10,781 nt of DNA. It comes from Deltaproteobacteria bacterium. GTDB taxonomy: Bacteria > Desulfobacterota > Desulfobacteria > Desulfobacterales > Desulfosalsimonadaceae. The stretch covers positions 1 to 10,781 of the forward strand of contig JAJRPH010000405.1 in assembly GCA_024280875.1 (NCBI GenBank). Reading direction: 5' to 3'. Within the stretch, counting starts at the first letter, position 1, and the number at the start of each line of letters is the position of its first letter. The notes below the pieces were generated by a model. It saw only the letters and a program-made list of their open reading frames with translations, ran no database searches and was not told where the DNA came from. The position numbers and the translations under genes were made by a program. This document shows, piece after piece, positions 1 to 6,518 of this stretch.

Positions 1-1149
1 CGTTTTAAAGACGGTTACGGCCCGGTTGGAGCCTGGTTCCTTCTGTTCAAAGCCAAAGCATTGAACGGTCTGGGCGAAAACTTTGCTGCCAGCGATGCTG
101 CTAAAGCAGAACTTGAAAGATTCGCACCTTACGGAACCGCTGCAATTACGCCGACCTGTCTGCGTAACCATTTGATGCTGTTTGAACTGAAAGAAGGCCG
201 GGGTCCGATCATGATGGATACCGTGACCGCTCTTGCCACTCTCGGTAAAACCATGGACAAGAAAGAACTCAAGCATCTGGAATCAGAAGCATGGGAAGAT
301 TTCCTTGACATGACCTGCGGTCAGGCCAACCTGTGGTGTGCTCAGGATTGTGAACCGGAAAAGAAAAATTCCGAAGTTATGCCGACCGAACCGTACCTGC
401 TGGGTTCTCACTCCGGTTGCTGCGGTATCTGGACTTCCGGCCCGGATTATGATTGGGTACCCGAAGATTACAAAATCAAGTTCAATGGCAAAGTTTACAA
501 CAGAATGACCACCATTGCCGGTCTGTTTACATCTGGTGACGGTGTAGCATGTTCAGGTCACAAGTTCTCTTCAGGTTCTCATGCTGAAGGCCGTATGGTT
601 GCAAAAGAAATGGTGAAATTTGTTCGCGATAATGCAGATTTTAAACCGACCTTAAAAGAAACCAAGGAAGAACTGGTTGACCTGGTTTACAAACCGGTCA
701 GAACTTACCTTGACAACTGTGAATACACCACTGCTGTTGACATCAACCCGAATTACATTAAACCAAACGGAATGATGTATCGGATGATGAAAGCCACCCA
801 TGAGTATGGTGCGGGAACCGCAACATTCTATCAGACCACCAGCAAGAATCTTGAAATCGTTCTGGATCTTCTTGGAACCATGCGCGTTGACTGTGAAAAA
901 ATGGCAGCAGCGGACCTGCATGAACTCATGAGAGCATGGGAAATCACCCACAGACTGTACACGGTTGAAGCGCATCTGCGTCACATCCAGTACAGAAAAG
1001 AAACCCGTTATCCGGGCTTCTACTATCAAGCAGACCATCCGGGACAGGATGATGAAAACTGGTTCTGCTTTGTCAATTCTACTTATGACAAAGCAACAAA
1101 CGAGTGGAGCATGAAGAAAGTTCCTTATACCAAGATCATTCCTGACTAA
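1..1149 (+). CDS. aprA: Adenylylsulfate (APS) reductase alpha subunit, C-terminal part
   Basis: This is the flavoprotein subunit of dissimilatory APS reductase, which reduces APS to sulfite and AMP in the cytoplasm, working with the iron-sulfur subunit AprB. The reading frame is open from base 1 (codon 1 = CGT) to the TAA at 1147-1149, giving 382 residues, roughly the last 55-60% of a protein usually near 650 residues. The start is off the left edge; the TTG at 61 is only an internal codon. Family hallmarks visible are RFKDGYGPVGAWFLLFK at the very start, EPYLLGSHSGCCGIW near fragment residues 130-144, the FAD-site segment GDGVACSGHKFSSGSHAEGR at about 179-198, and the helical C-terminal domain ending YPGFYYQADHPGQDDENW...IIPD. 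aprB and sat are usual upstream neighbours, but they lie outside the window. Downstream are a strong terminator and then qmoABC, the expected electron-donor complex. No frameshift or odd residue was noticed. Confidence 0.97.
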   Translation, partial: RFKDGYGPVGAWFLLFKAKALNGLGENFAASDAAKAELERFAPYGTAAITPTCLRNHLMLFELKEGRGPIMMDTVTALATLGKTMDKKELKHLESEAWEDFLDMTCGQANLWCAQDCEPEKKNSEVMPTEPYLLGSHSGCCGIWTSGPDYDWVPEDYKIKFNGKVYNRMTTIAGLFTSGDGVACSGHKFSSGSHAEGRMVAKEMVKFVRDNADFKPTLKETKEELVDLVYKPVRTYLDNCEYTTAVDINPNYIKPNGMMYRMMKATHEYGAGTATFYQTTSKNLEIVLDLLGTMRVDCEKMAAADLHELMRAWEITHRLYTVEAHLRHIQYRKETRYPGFYYQADHPGQDDENWFCFVNSTYDKATNEWSMKKVPYTKIIPD

Positions 1150-1185
1150 ACCCAGGCAACGACGAATAATAAGTCGTTAACATTA

Positions 1186-1220
1186 CCTCCAGGTGCCGTT
1201 TTAGGCACCTGGAGGTTTTT
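1186..1220 (+). terminator. Intrinsic terminator of aprA
   Basis: A perfect 12-bp GC-rich stem, CCTCCAGGTGCC (1186-1197) with GGCACCTGGAGG (1204-1215), has a 6-nt loop and is followed directly by TTTTT (1216-1220). It lies 36 nt after the aprA stop. A weaker 6-bp hairpin (AACGAC 1158-1163 with GTCGTT 1173-1178) precedes it. The structure implies that most apr transcripts end here and that qmoABC needs its own promoter or read-through. Confidence 0.92.
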
Positions 1221-1263
1221 ATTAACAGATATTGTTATTTACGATAATACTTCATCCAGAGGT

Positions 1264-1350
1264 CTGGGATCTTAAAACTGGGAGCCGGAAATCAGTAAAC
1301 AACGTTTTTGGTTTTTTGCCTCAGTCCGGCGTTGAGTTTTAAGTTCCGAG
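1264..1350. repeat. Imperfect inverted repeat, about 26 nt arms
   Basis: The left arm 1264-1289 and right arm 1325-1350 are inverted copies matching at 20 of 26 positions. The matching blocks include CTTAAAACT (1271-1279) against AGTTTTAAG (1335-1343), and GCCGGA (1284-1289) against TCCGGC (1325-1330), around a 4-nt mismatch. The 35-nt centre is T-rich. There is no T-tract in the right place for a terminator. It looks like a mobile-type intergenic palindrome (REP/MITE-like) or a structured 5' leader, but copy number cannot be seen from one window. Confidence 0.6.
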
Positions 1351-1384
1351 CCGTAGTTCCGTTTTGAAATATTAAATGAATTTA

Positions 1385-1408
1385 GGGGCTTCGCGTGGAG
1401 CGATCCCC
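1385..1408. promoter_or_regulatory. Short GC-rich hairpin upstream of qmoA, possible operator
   Basis: GGGG (1385-1388) plus TCGC (1391-1394) pair with GCGA (1400-1403) plus CCCC (1405-1408), with a CT/T internal bulge and a 5-nt loop. It stands out as a GC-rich island in AT-rich DNA about 85 nt before the qmoA start. A role as protein binding site or RNA leader element is only inferred from position. Confidence 0.35.
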
Positions 1409-1492
1409 GCAGTATAAATGCAATGTAAATAAATATACAAAAATTATTTTAAGTTTATTTTATTAGAAACATTAAAAGCACGGAGGGATAGC

Positions 1493-2773
1493 ATGACTGA
1501 AGACAAATCAGCCCCTTTAAGCGGAAGCATCATGGTGGTTGGCGGGGGAATCAGTGGGTTGACCACAGCCCTTGAAGCTGCCGAAGTGGGGTACGAAGTG
1601 TTCATCGTTGAAAAAAATCCTTATCTGGGCGGAAGAGTCGCACAGCTGAATCAGTATTTCCCCAAGCTGTGTCCCCCCACCTGTGGTTTGGAAATTAACT
1701 TCAGACGGATTAAAGACAATCCGAAGATCAAATTTTTTACGCTGGCTGAAGTTGAGAAAGTAAGCGGAAGCCCAGGCAACTATGATGTAACAGTTAAATT
1801 GAATCCACGATATGTCAATGAAAACTGTACGAGCTGCGGCGAGTGTGCGGATGCCTGCCAGGCGGAATTGCCCAATGAGTTTAATTTTGGAATGGATAAA
1901 ACAAAAGGTGCGTATCTGCCGCATGCAATGACGTTTCCGGCACGATATGTGATATCTCCCCAGATTATCGGAACCGAAGATGCCAAACGCTGCCAGCAAG
2001 CCTGCAAGTATGACGCGGTGGATCTGGAAATGCAGGCCAAGACTTTTGACCTGAACGTCGGCTCTATTGTCTGGGCAACCGGATGGGAACCCTATGATGC
2101 GGCAAAGATCGACAATCTTGGTTTCGGCCGGTATCCGAACATCATCACCAACATGATGCTGGAACGGATGGCCGCACCGAACGGACCGACCAAGGGAAAG
2201 ATTTTGCGTCCGTCCGATGATAAAGAACCTGAAAGCATTGCGTTTGTTCAGTGCGCCGGTTCCCGTGATGAGAACCACCTGCCATATTGCTCCTATATCT
2301 GCTGCATGGCTTCATTAAAACATGCCACGTATATTCGGGAGCGGTATCCGGAAGCCAAAGTTTATATATTCTATATTGATATGCGGGCTCCGGGCTACCG
2401 GTATGAAAAATTTTACAAAAAGATTAAAGAAGATGAAAACGTTTTCTTTATCAAGGGTAAAGTCGCTGATGTGGAACAGGCAGCGGATAACAATCAAATT
2501 ACCGTGGTTGCTGAAAATGCCGTTACCGGAGAAAAAGTTCGTCAGACAGTGGACATGGTAGTCCTTGCTACCGGTATGCAGCCCACGGCAGCCAATGCCA
2601 AATTGCCGGCTGGTGAACTGAAATACACGGAAGACGGGTTCATCATCAATGATATGGAACAAGGTGGTATGTTCGCTACAGGATGTGCCAATAAACCGGC
2701 CGATGTTGTATCGTCAAACCAGAATGCGACCGGTATGGCGTTAAAGGCGATTCAAACCCTGGTGAGGAGGTAA
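1493..2773 (+). CDS. qmoA: Quinone-interacting membrane-bound oxidoreductase subunit QmoA (HdrA-like flavoprotein)
   Basis: QmoA is a cytoplasmic FAD and iron-sulfur subunit of the Qmo complex, which links the menaquinone pool to APS reductase. The 426 residues are close to the family's usual size of a little over 400. Near the N-terminus is a dinucleotide-binding GGGISG (17-22) with the acidic end of strand 2 at E40, then CPPTCG (60-65). A [4Fe-4S] motif CxxCxxCxxxC lies at C112, C115, C118 and C122, with C167 and C171 further on. The HdrA-type signature CAGSRD (C254) and YCSYICC (C266, C270, C271) follows, with a C-terminal ATGC/NATGMALKAI segment. The ATG at 1493 is supported by GGAGGG (1482-1487) 5 nt upstream. 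It is the first gene of qmoABC, and its end sits 2 nt before qmoB. In related HdrA proteins the C254/C266/C270/C271 set binds a cluster beside the flavin; I infer the same here. Confidence 0.96.
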   Translation: MTEDKSAPLSGSIMVVGGGISGLTTALEAAEVGYEVFIVEKNPYLGGRVAQLNQYFPKLCPPTCGLEINFRRIKDNPKIKFFTLAEVEKVSGSPGNYDVTVKLNPRYVNENCTSCGECADACQAELPNEFNFGMDKTKGAYLPHAMTFPARYVISPQIIGTEDAKRCQQACKYDAVDLEMQAKTFDLNVGSIVWATGWEPYDAAKIDNLGFGRYPNIITNMMLERMAAPNGPTKGKILRPSDDKEPESIAFVQCAGSRDENHLPYCSYICCMASLKHATYIRERYPEAKVYIFYIDMRAPGYRYEKFYKKIKEDENVFFIKGKVADVEQAADNNQITVVAENAVTGEKVRQTVDMVVLATGMQPTAANAKLPAGELKYTEDGFIINDMEQGGMFATGCANKPADVVSSNQNATGMALKAIQTLVRR

Positions 2774-2775
2774 CC

Positions 2776-5112
2776 ATGGATAAAAAATATGGTGTATATA
2801 TCTGCACAGGTTGCGGCATCGGAGATGCCCTTGATATAAAAAGTCTCAGTGATATTGCTGAAGAAGAAGGACTTTCCTGTCAATCCCACCCGTTTCTTTG
2901 CGGCAAGGAAGGCGTTGAACTTCTGAAAAATGATATTGCTGAAAAAGGTACGAATTCATTGGTCATTGCTGCATGTTCCCGCCGCGTCAATTATGATGTA
3001 TTCCGGTTTGACGGCTGCATTGTTGACCGGGTAAATATCAGGGAAGGAGTGGTCTGGACCCATCCGCGCTCGGAATTTCCGGCATTAACCGAAGAAGAAA
3101 AAGAAGACGATGATAAATTTGATCGTGTTCAGATGATGGCTGAAGATTATCTGCGCATGGGAATGGCCAAGATTGAAAAAATCAATCTTCCGGAACCCTA
3201 TGTGCTGGAAAATTTTACCAGAAAAATTCTGGTGCTTGGTGGCGGTGTGACCGGTATGACCGCAGCTCTCAATGCCGCAAAAGCCGGTTATGAAGTTACC
3301 ATTGTTGAAAAAGAGGCCCAGCTGGGCGGTAACGTTGCCAACTGGCGTCAGCAGCTGCCGGTTTCAGCCCCTTATGAAAATCTGATCCCGACTGTGGTTG
3401 CTGATAAAATCGCAGCCATTGAAGCTGAAAACAACATCAGTGTTAAAATGGGAACCGAAGTTGCCCGTATTGCCGGCGAGCCCGGTAATTTTACGGTTAC
3501 GATGAAGAAACCGGGTGAAAAGATTGAATTTGACGTGCCGTTCCCGCTGCCGGATGAAATGAAAGTGGATGAAAACGGAAAAGACCTGGATGTTGAAGCA
3601 CTGCATGTGAAATATCTGGAATACAATGAAGGCAGACAAGATATCCTTCAGCTGGACCCGAATGGAGAAAAATTCGGCGCGGTCATTCTGGCTGCCGGTT
3701 GGCGGCCGTATCAGCCCGAAGAAGGTGAGTTCGCTCATCTCGGACTGGGGCAGGTACCCGATGTAGTGACCAACTATGAGTTTGAAGAAATCGCAGCAAA
3801 AGGCAAGATCGTTCGTCCGTCCGACGGCAAGGCAGCCAAATCGGTGGTATTTATTCAGAGTCCGGGCAAAGGGGATGATTCTGATTTCGCTTATACGGGC
3901 TCGGTCACCAGCATGGTGGCATTGAAACAGGCAAAATATGTGTGTGACGATTATGATGATGGGAAGGCTTTTGTGTTCTATCAGCATATGCGGACCCCCG
4001 GTATGTCCGAGTATTTTTACAAAAATATTCAACAGACCCCCGGTATTTTCCTGACCAAAGGCGAGGTGACCGGTGTTTCCAAAAACGGAAGAAGCCTGGC
4101 CATTAACGCCAGTGATACTCTTCTGGGTGAAAACATTCAGGTGAATGCAGATATGGTGGTTCTTGCCACCGGTATGGTACCGGTTACCGTAGACAGCCCG
4201 GTAATAAACCTGGCCTACCGTCAGGGTCCGGGATTCCGGGATAATGATTTGTTTGACGGATACGCGGATTCCAACTTTATCTGCTTCCCCTATGAAACCC
4301 AGAGAACCGGCGTTTATGCGGCCGGTGCAATTCGCCGGAGTATGACGGTTGAAGAATCAATAGAAGACGCGACCGGAGCGGCATTAAAAGCGATCCAGTG
4401 CATCGAATCATCCAATCGCGGTGTGGCGGTTCACCCGAGATCAGGGGATATGACATTCCCGGATTTCTTCTTCCAGAGATGTACTCAGTGTAAACGGTGT
4501 ACTGAAGAATGTCCGTTTGGTGCGCTTGATGATGATGAAAAGGGAACGCCGAAGCCGAATCCGACCCGTTGCCGACGTTGTGGAACCTGTATGGGAGCCT
4601 GTCCGGAACGAATTATCGGATTTGCCGATTACAATATTGACAGTATCGGGTCTATGGTGAAATCTGTTCAGGTTCCGTCTGAAGATGATTTTGACGATCC
4701 GCCGTTTCGGATTCTCGGTCTGGTTTGTGAAAATGACGCACTCCCGGCTTTGGATATCGCGGGTTTAAACAACCTGTCCTATTCTGCCGATGTTCGTCTG
4801 ATTCCGGTACGCTGCCTGGGTTCAGTCAACGTGATCTGGATCAAGGATGCCCTGGCGCAGGGCATGGACGGTGTTTTCCTGCTGGGATGCAAGCATGGTG
4901 ATGATTATCAGTGCCATTTTGTTAAAGGCAGTGAACTTGCCGATATCCGGATGAAAAAAATCGGTGATGCATTGTCGAGTCTGGCGCTTGAAGAAGAGCG
5001 GGTTGCGCAGTTTGAAGTGGCCATTGATGAATATGATAAACTTCCGAAGATCATTAATGACTTTGTTGAAATGGTTGAAGATCTTGGACCGAATCCGTTC
5101 AAGGGATTCTAA
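2776..5112 (+). CDS. qmoB: Quinone-interacting membrane-bound oxidoreductase subunit QmoB (HdrA-MvhD fusion)
   Basis: QmoB is the second soluble flavoprotein of Qmo and is thought to sit between QmoA, QmoC and AprAB. The 778 residues fall into four parts: an HdrA-type N-terminal region with cysteines C10, C13, C35, C42 and C67; an FAD domain with GGGVTG (155-160); a dicluster ferredoxin domain (C569, C572, C575, C579, then C599, C602, C605, C609, each followed by Pro); and an MvhD-like C-terminus with C651, IPVRCLGSV (C680) and LLGCKHGDDYQCHF (C705, C713). Compared with QmoA, its flavin domain has lost the cluster cysteines: CAGSRD/YCSYICC is replaced by QSPGKGD/YTGSVTS (about 361-379), and an acidic cysteine-free insert occupies about 245-300. 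The start ATG at 2776 has GAGGAGG (2764-2770) inside the end of qmoA, so the two genes are probably translationally coupled. A 95-nt linker with a hairpin separates it from qmoC. Confidence 0.95.
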   Translation: MDKKYGVYICTGCGIGDALDIKSLSDIAEEEGLSCQSHPFLCGKEGVELLKNDIAEKGTNSLVIAACSRRVNYDVFRFDGCIVDRVNIREGVVWTHPRSEFPALTEEEKEDDDKFDRVQMMAEDYLRMGMAKIEKINLPEPYVLENFTRKILVLGGGVTGMTAALNAAKAGYEVTIVEKEAQLGGNVANWRQQLPVSAPYENLIPTVVADKIAAIEAENNISVKMGTEVARIAGEPGNFTVTMKKPGEKIEFDVPFPLPDEMKVDENGKDLDVEALHVKYLEYNEGRQDILQLDPNGEKFGAVILAAGWRPYQPEEGEFAHLGLGQVPDVVTNYEFEEIAAKGKIVRPSDGKAAKSVVFIQSPGKGDDSDFAYTGSVTSMVALKQAKYVCDDYDDGKAFVFYQHMRTPGMSEYFYKNIQQTPGIFLTKGEVTGVSKNGRSLAINASDTLLGENIQVNADMVVLATGMVPVTVDSPVINLAYRQGPGFRDNDLFDGYADSNFICFPYETQRTGVYAAGAIRRSMTVEESIEDATGAALKAIQCIESSNRGVAVHPRSGDMTFPDFFFQRCTQCKRCTEECPFGALDDDEKGTPKPNPTRCRRCGTCMGACPERIIGFADYNIDSIGSMVKSVQVPSEDDFDDPPFRILGLVCENDALPALDIAGLNNLSYSADVRLIPVRCLGSVNVIWIKDALAQGMDGVFLLGCKHGDDYQCHFVKGSELADIRMKKIGDALSSLALEEERVAQFEVAIDEYDKLPKIINDFVEMVEDLGPNPFKGF

Positions 5113-5122
5113 TGTTATTTTG

Positions 5123-5155
5123 CATCCCCGCTTTTTTTTGTAAAAAGCGGGGATG
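5123..5155 (+). other. Long perfect hairpin in the qmoB-qmoC linker, no T-tract
   Basis: CATCCCCGCTTTTT (5123-5136) pairs perfectly with AAAAAGCGGGGATG (5142-5155) around a 5-nt loop, giving a 14-bp stem. The bases after it on the plus strand (TTAGATAT) and on the minus strand (CAAAATAAC) are not T-tracts, so it is not a standard intrinsic terminator. Inside an operon it could stabilise or process the qmoAB mRNA or lower qmoC expression; that is inference. Confidence 0.7.
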
Positions 5156-5194
5156 TTAGATATATAAATGGCGTTAACATGCCAATGCCAATAT

Positions 5195-5200
5195 GGGAGG
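5195..5200 (+). promoter_or_regulatory. Ribosome binding site that fixes the qmoC start
   Basis: GGGAGG lies 7 nt before ATG 5208. An upstream in-frame ATG at 5193 overlaps this site and has no Shine-Dalgarno of its own, so the start at 5208 (MADKYLVEPD) is preferred over the five-residue-longer form. Confidence 0.85.
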
Positions 5201-5207
5201 TATCAAA

Positions 5208-6389
5208 ATGGCAGATAAATACCTGGTTGAACCAGATGTCGGTTTTATAAAAGAGATCGGCGAATATGGCGGAGATTCATTGAAAAAGTGCTTTCAGTGC
5301 GCAACTTGTTCAGTGGCCTGCCCGATATCGCCGGATAACAAACCATTTCCCAGAAAAGAGATGATAGCCGCTTCCTGGGGATTAAAAGATAAACTCGTCG
5401 GTAATGGTGATGTCTGGCTGTGTCATAACTGCGGCGATTGCTCCACGTTGTGCCCGAGAGGGGCCAAACCGGGAGATGTGCTGTCCGCTATCCGGATGTA
5501 TGCCATTTCTCATTATGCCGGTTTCCCTGCTCTTGGAAAAATTGTTAATAATCCGAAAAAACTTCCGATCCTGGCAGCGATTCCGGCGGTCTTGTTTCTG
5601 GTCATTGGGATGATTTTTAAGATTTTTGGTGTTCACTGGTTGAACTTCAGTCCTGAAAGAGTTGTTGAACACGGGGATGCGGTCGGACATATTGCTCATC
5701 ATGCGTTTTTTCATACCTGGCTGGTGGACTTGATTTTTGTTCCCACATCAATTTTTGTTGTTGTGATATTTGCGCTTGGATTAAAACGGATGCTTGCGGA
5801 TATGCATGCCAATGCATTGCTTGAAGGCAAGACGGATAAAGAAAAAATTGACCCCAAAGGGTTTGTTCAGGCATTAATAAAAATCCTTCCGACCATTGTA
5901 AAACATTCAAAATTTTCTGAATGCGGTGAAAATACGGAACGCGCCACGCCTCATATGATGGTATTATTCGGGTTTGTGGGCCTGGCGTTTGTCACCGGTT
6001 TTTTCTTCATAGTTCTATATGGAATAGGGATTCACGGACCGTATGATGCATTAGTATGGTCACCGATCAAATTAATTGCCAATGTCAGTGGTATTGCGCT
6101 GATTATCGGCAGTTTCCTGATGTTCAAAAACCGGAAGGCAAAAAGTGAGGATCAGGTGAGTACCTATAGAGACTGGTTTCTAATCGGTCTGGTATGTGCG
6201 CTGGGTTTAACCGGAATGCTTACCGAACTGACCCGCCTGGCAGATGCGGCTTTTTTAACCTATCTGATTTATTATATCCATTTGATGTGTGTGTTCATCC
6301 TGTTTATTTCTCTTCCTTTTTCAAAACTGGCCCATCTCGTTTACAGAACTACGGCCATGGCATACAATGAATATACAGGAAGAAAATAA
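5208..6389 (+). CDS. qmoC: Quinone-interacting membrane-bound oxidoreductase subunit QmoC (HdrC-HdrE-like)
   Basis: QmoC is the membrane subunit of Qmo. It is expected to oxidise menaquinol through its cytochrome b-type domain and pass electrons to QmoA/QmoB and on to AprAB. The 393-residue protein begins with an HdrC-like domain carrying two [4Fe-4S] motifs: C28, C31, C34, C38-Pro and C72, C75, C78, C82-Pro. The rest is an HdrE/NarI-like membrane domain with about six hydrophobic segments (roughly 119-137, 171-190, 250-271, 285-305, 322-342 and 350-370). Several histidines near the segments (H161, H164, H165, H169, H249, H358) could ligate heme b; I cannot assign the true ligands. The start is set by the GGGAGG at 5195-5200. 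It is the last gene of the operon, followed by a bidirectional terminator. Nothing appears truncated or altered. Confidence 0.95.
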   Translation: MADKYLVEPDVGFIKEIGEYGGDSLKKCFQCATCSVACPISPDNKPFPRKEMIAASWGLKDKLVGNGDVWLCHNCGDCSTLCPRGAKPGDVLSAIRMYAISHYAGFPALGKIVNNPKKLPILAAIPAVLFLVIGMIFKIFGVHWLNFSPERVVEHGDAVGHIAHHAFFHTWLVDLIFVPTSIFVVVIFALGLKRMLADMHANALLEGKTDKEKIDPKGFVQALIKILPTIVKHSKFSECGENTERATPHMMVLFGFVGLAFVTGFFFIVLYGIGIHGPYDALVWSPIKLIANVSGIALIIGSFLMFKNRKAKSEDQVSTYRDWFLIGLVCALGLTGMLTELTRLADAAFLTYLIYYIHLMCVFILFISLPFSKLAHLVYRTTAMAYNEYTGRK

Positions 6390-6440
6390 TATTTTTTGAT
6401 CCTAAAAAAATAATTTTTATTTTAGAAAAATAAATTAAAA

Positions 6441-6477
6441 AAAGGGAGATTCGGTAAACCGGATCTCCCTTTTTTTT
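6441..6477. terminator. Bidirectional terminator between convergent qmoC and priA
   Basis: AAAGGGAGATTCGG (6441-6454) pairs with CCGGATCTCCCTTT (6459-6472) with one G-T wobble and a TAAA loop. On the plus strand the T-run 6470-6477 follows the stem (qmoC side). On the minus strand the A-run 6437-6443 reads as T after the stem (priA side). It lies 51 nt past the qmoC stop and about 40 nt past the priA stop, so it can end both transcripts. Confidence 0.9.
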
Positions 6478-6518
6478 GAGTGCTAAATGGAGTCGTATTT
6501 TGAATTTTTTACGTGCCA

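Larger units (their letters stand above)
1221..1481. other. Gene-free spacer between the aprA terminator and the qmoA ribosome binding site
   Basis: No coding sequence is apparent here. The left half holds an imperfect inverted repeat (1264-1350) and a near-direct repeat AGTTCCG (1342-1348 and 1355-1361). Next comes a GC-rich hairpin (1385-1408) and then a strongly AT-rich stretch (about 1411-1475) directly before qmoA. The qmo promoter should lie in this AT-rich part. TATAAA at 1413-1418 could be a -10 element but has only a poor -35 match (TTCGCG at 1390-1395), so I do not assign a promoter. The GC-rich hairpin sits immediately upstream of that possible -10, where a regulator could bind. 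Confidence 0.6.

Noticed and set aside
61..1149. A complete gene starting with TTG at 61
   Set aside because: The frame is open to base 1 and the upstream residues (RFKDGYGPVGAWFLLFK) are conserved AprA sequence, so 61 is internal.
1158..1178. AACGAC / GTCGTT hairpin after aprA as a terminator
   Set aside because: Only 6 bp with a 9-nt AT loop and no T-tract; the 12-bp stem just downstream is the real terminator.
1517..2278. Long open frame on the minus strand opposite qmoA (and similar ones opposite qmoB, e.g. 3364-4032)
   Set aside because: These are antisense shadows of strongly conserved genes; their translations resemble no family I know and lack start signals.
5193..5207. Upstream ATG for qmoC
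   Set aside because: It overlaps the GGGAGG that serves the ATG at 5208 and has no ribosome binding site of its own.
1493..6389. qmoABC as a novel electron-transfer system
   Set aside because: The order, domains and aprA linkage match the known Qmo complex of sulfate reducers.
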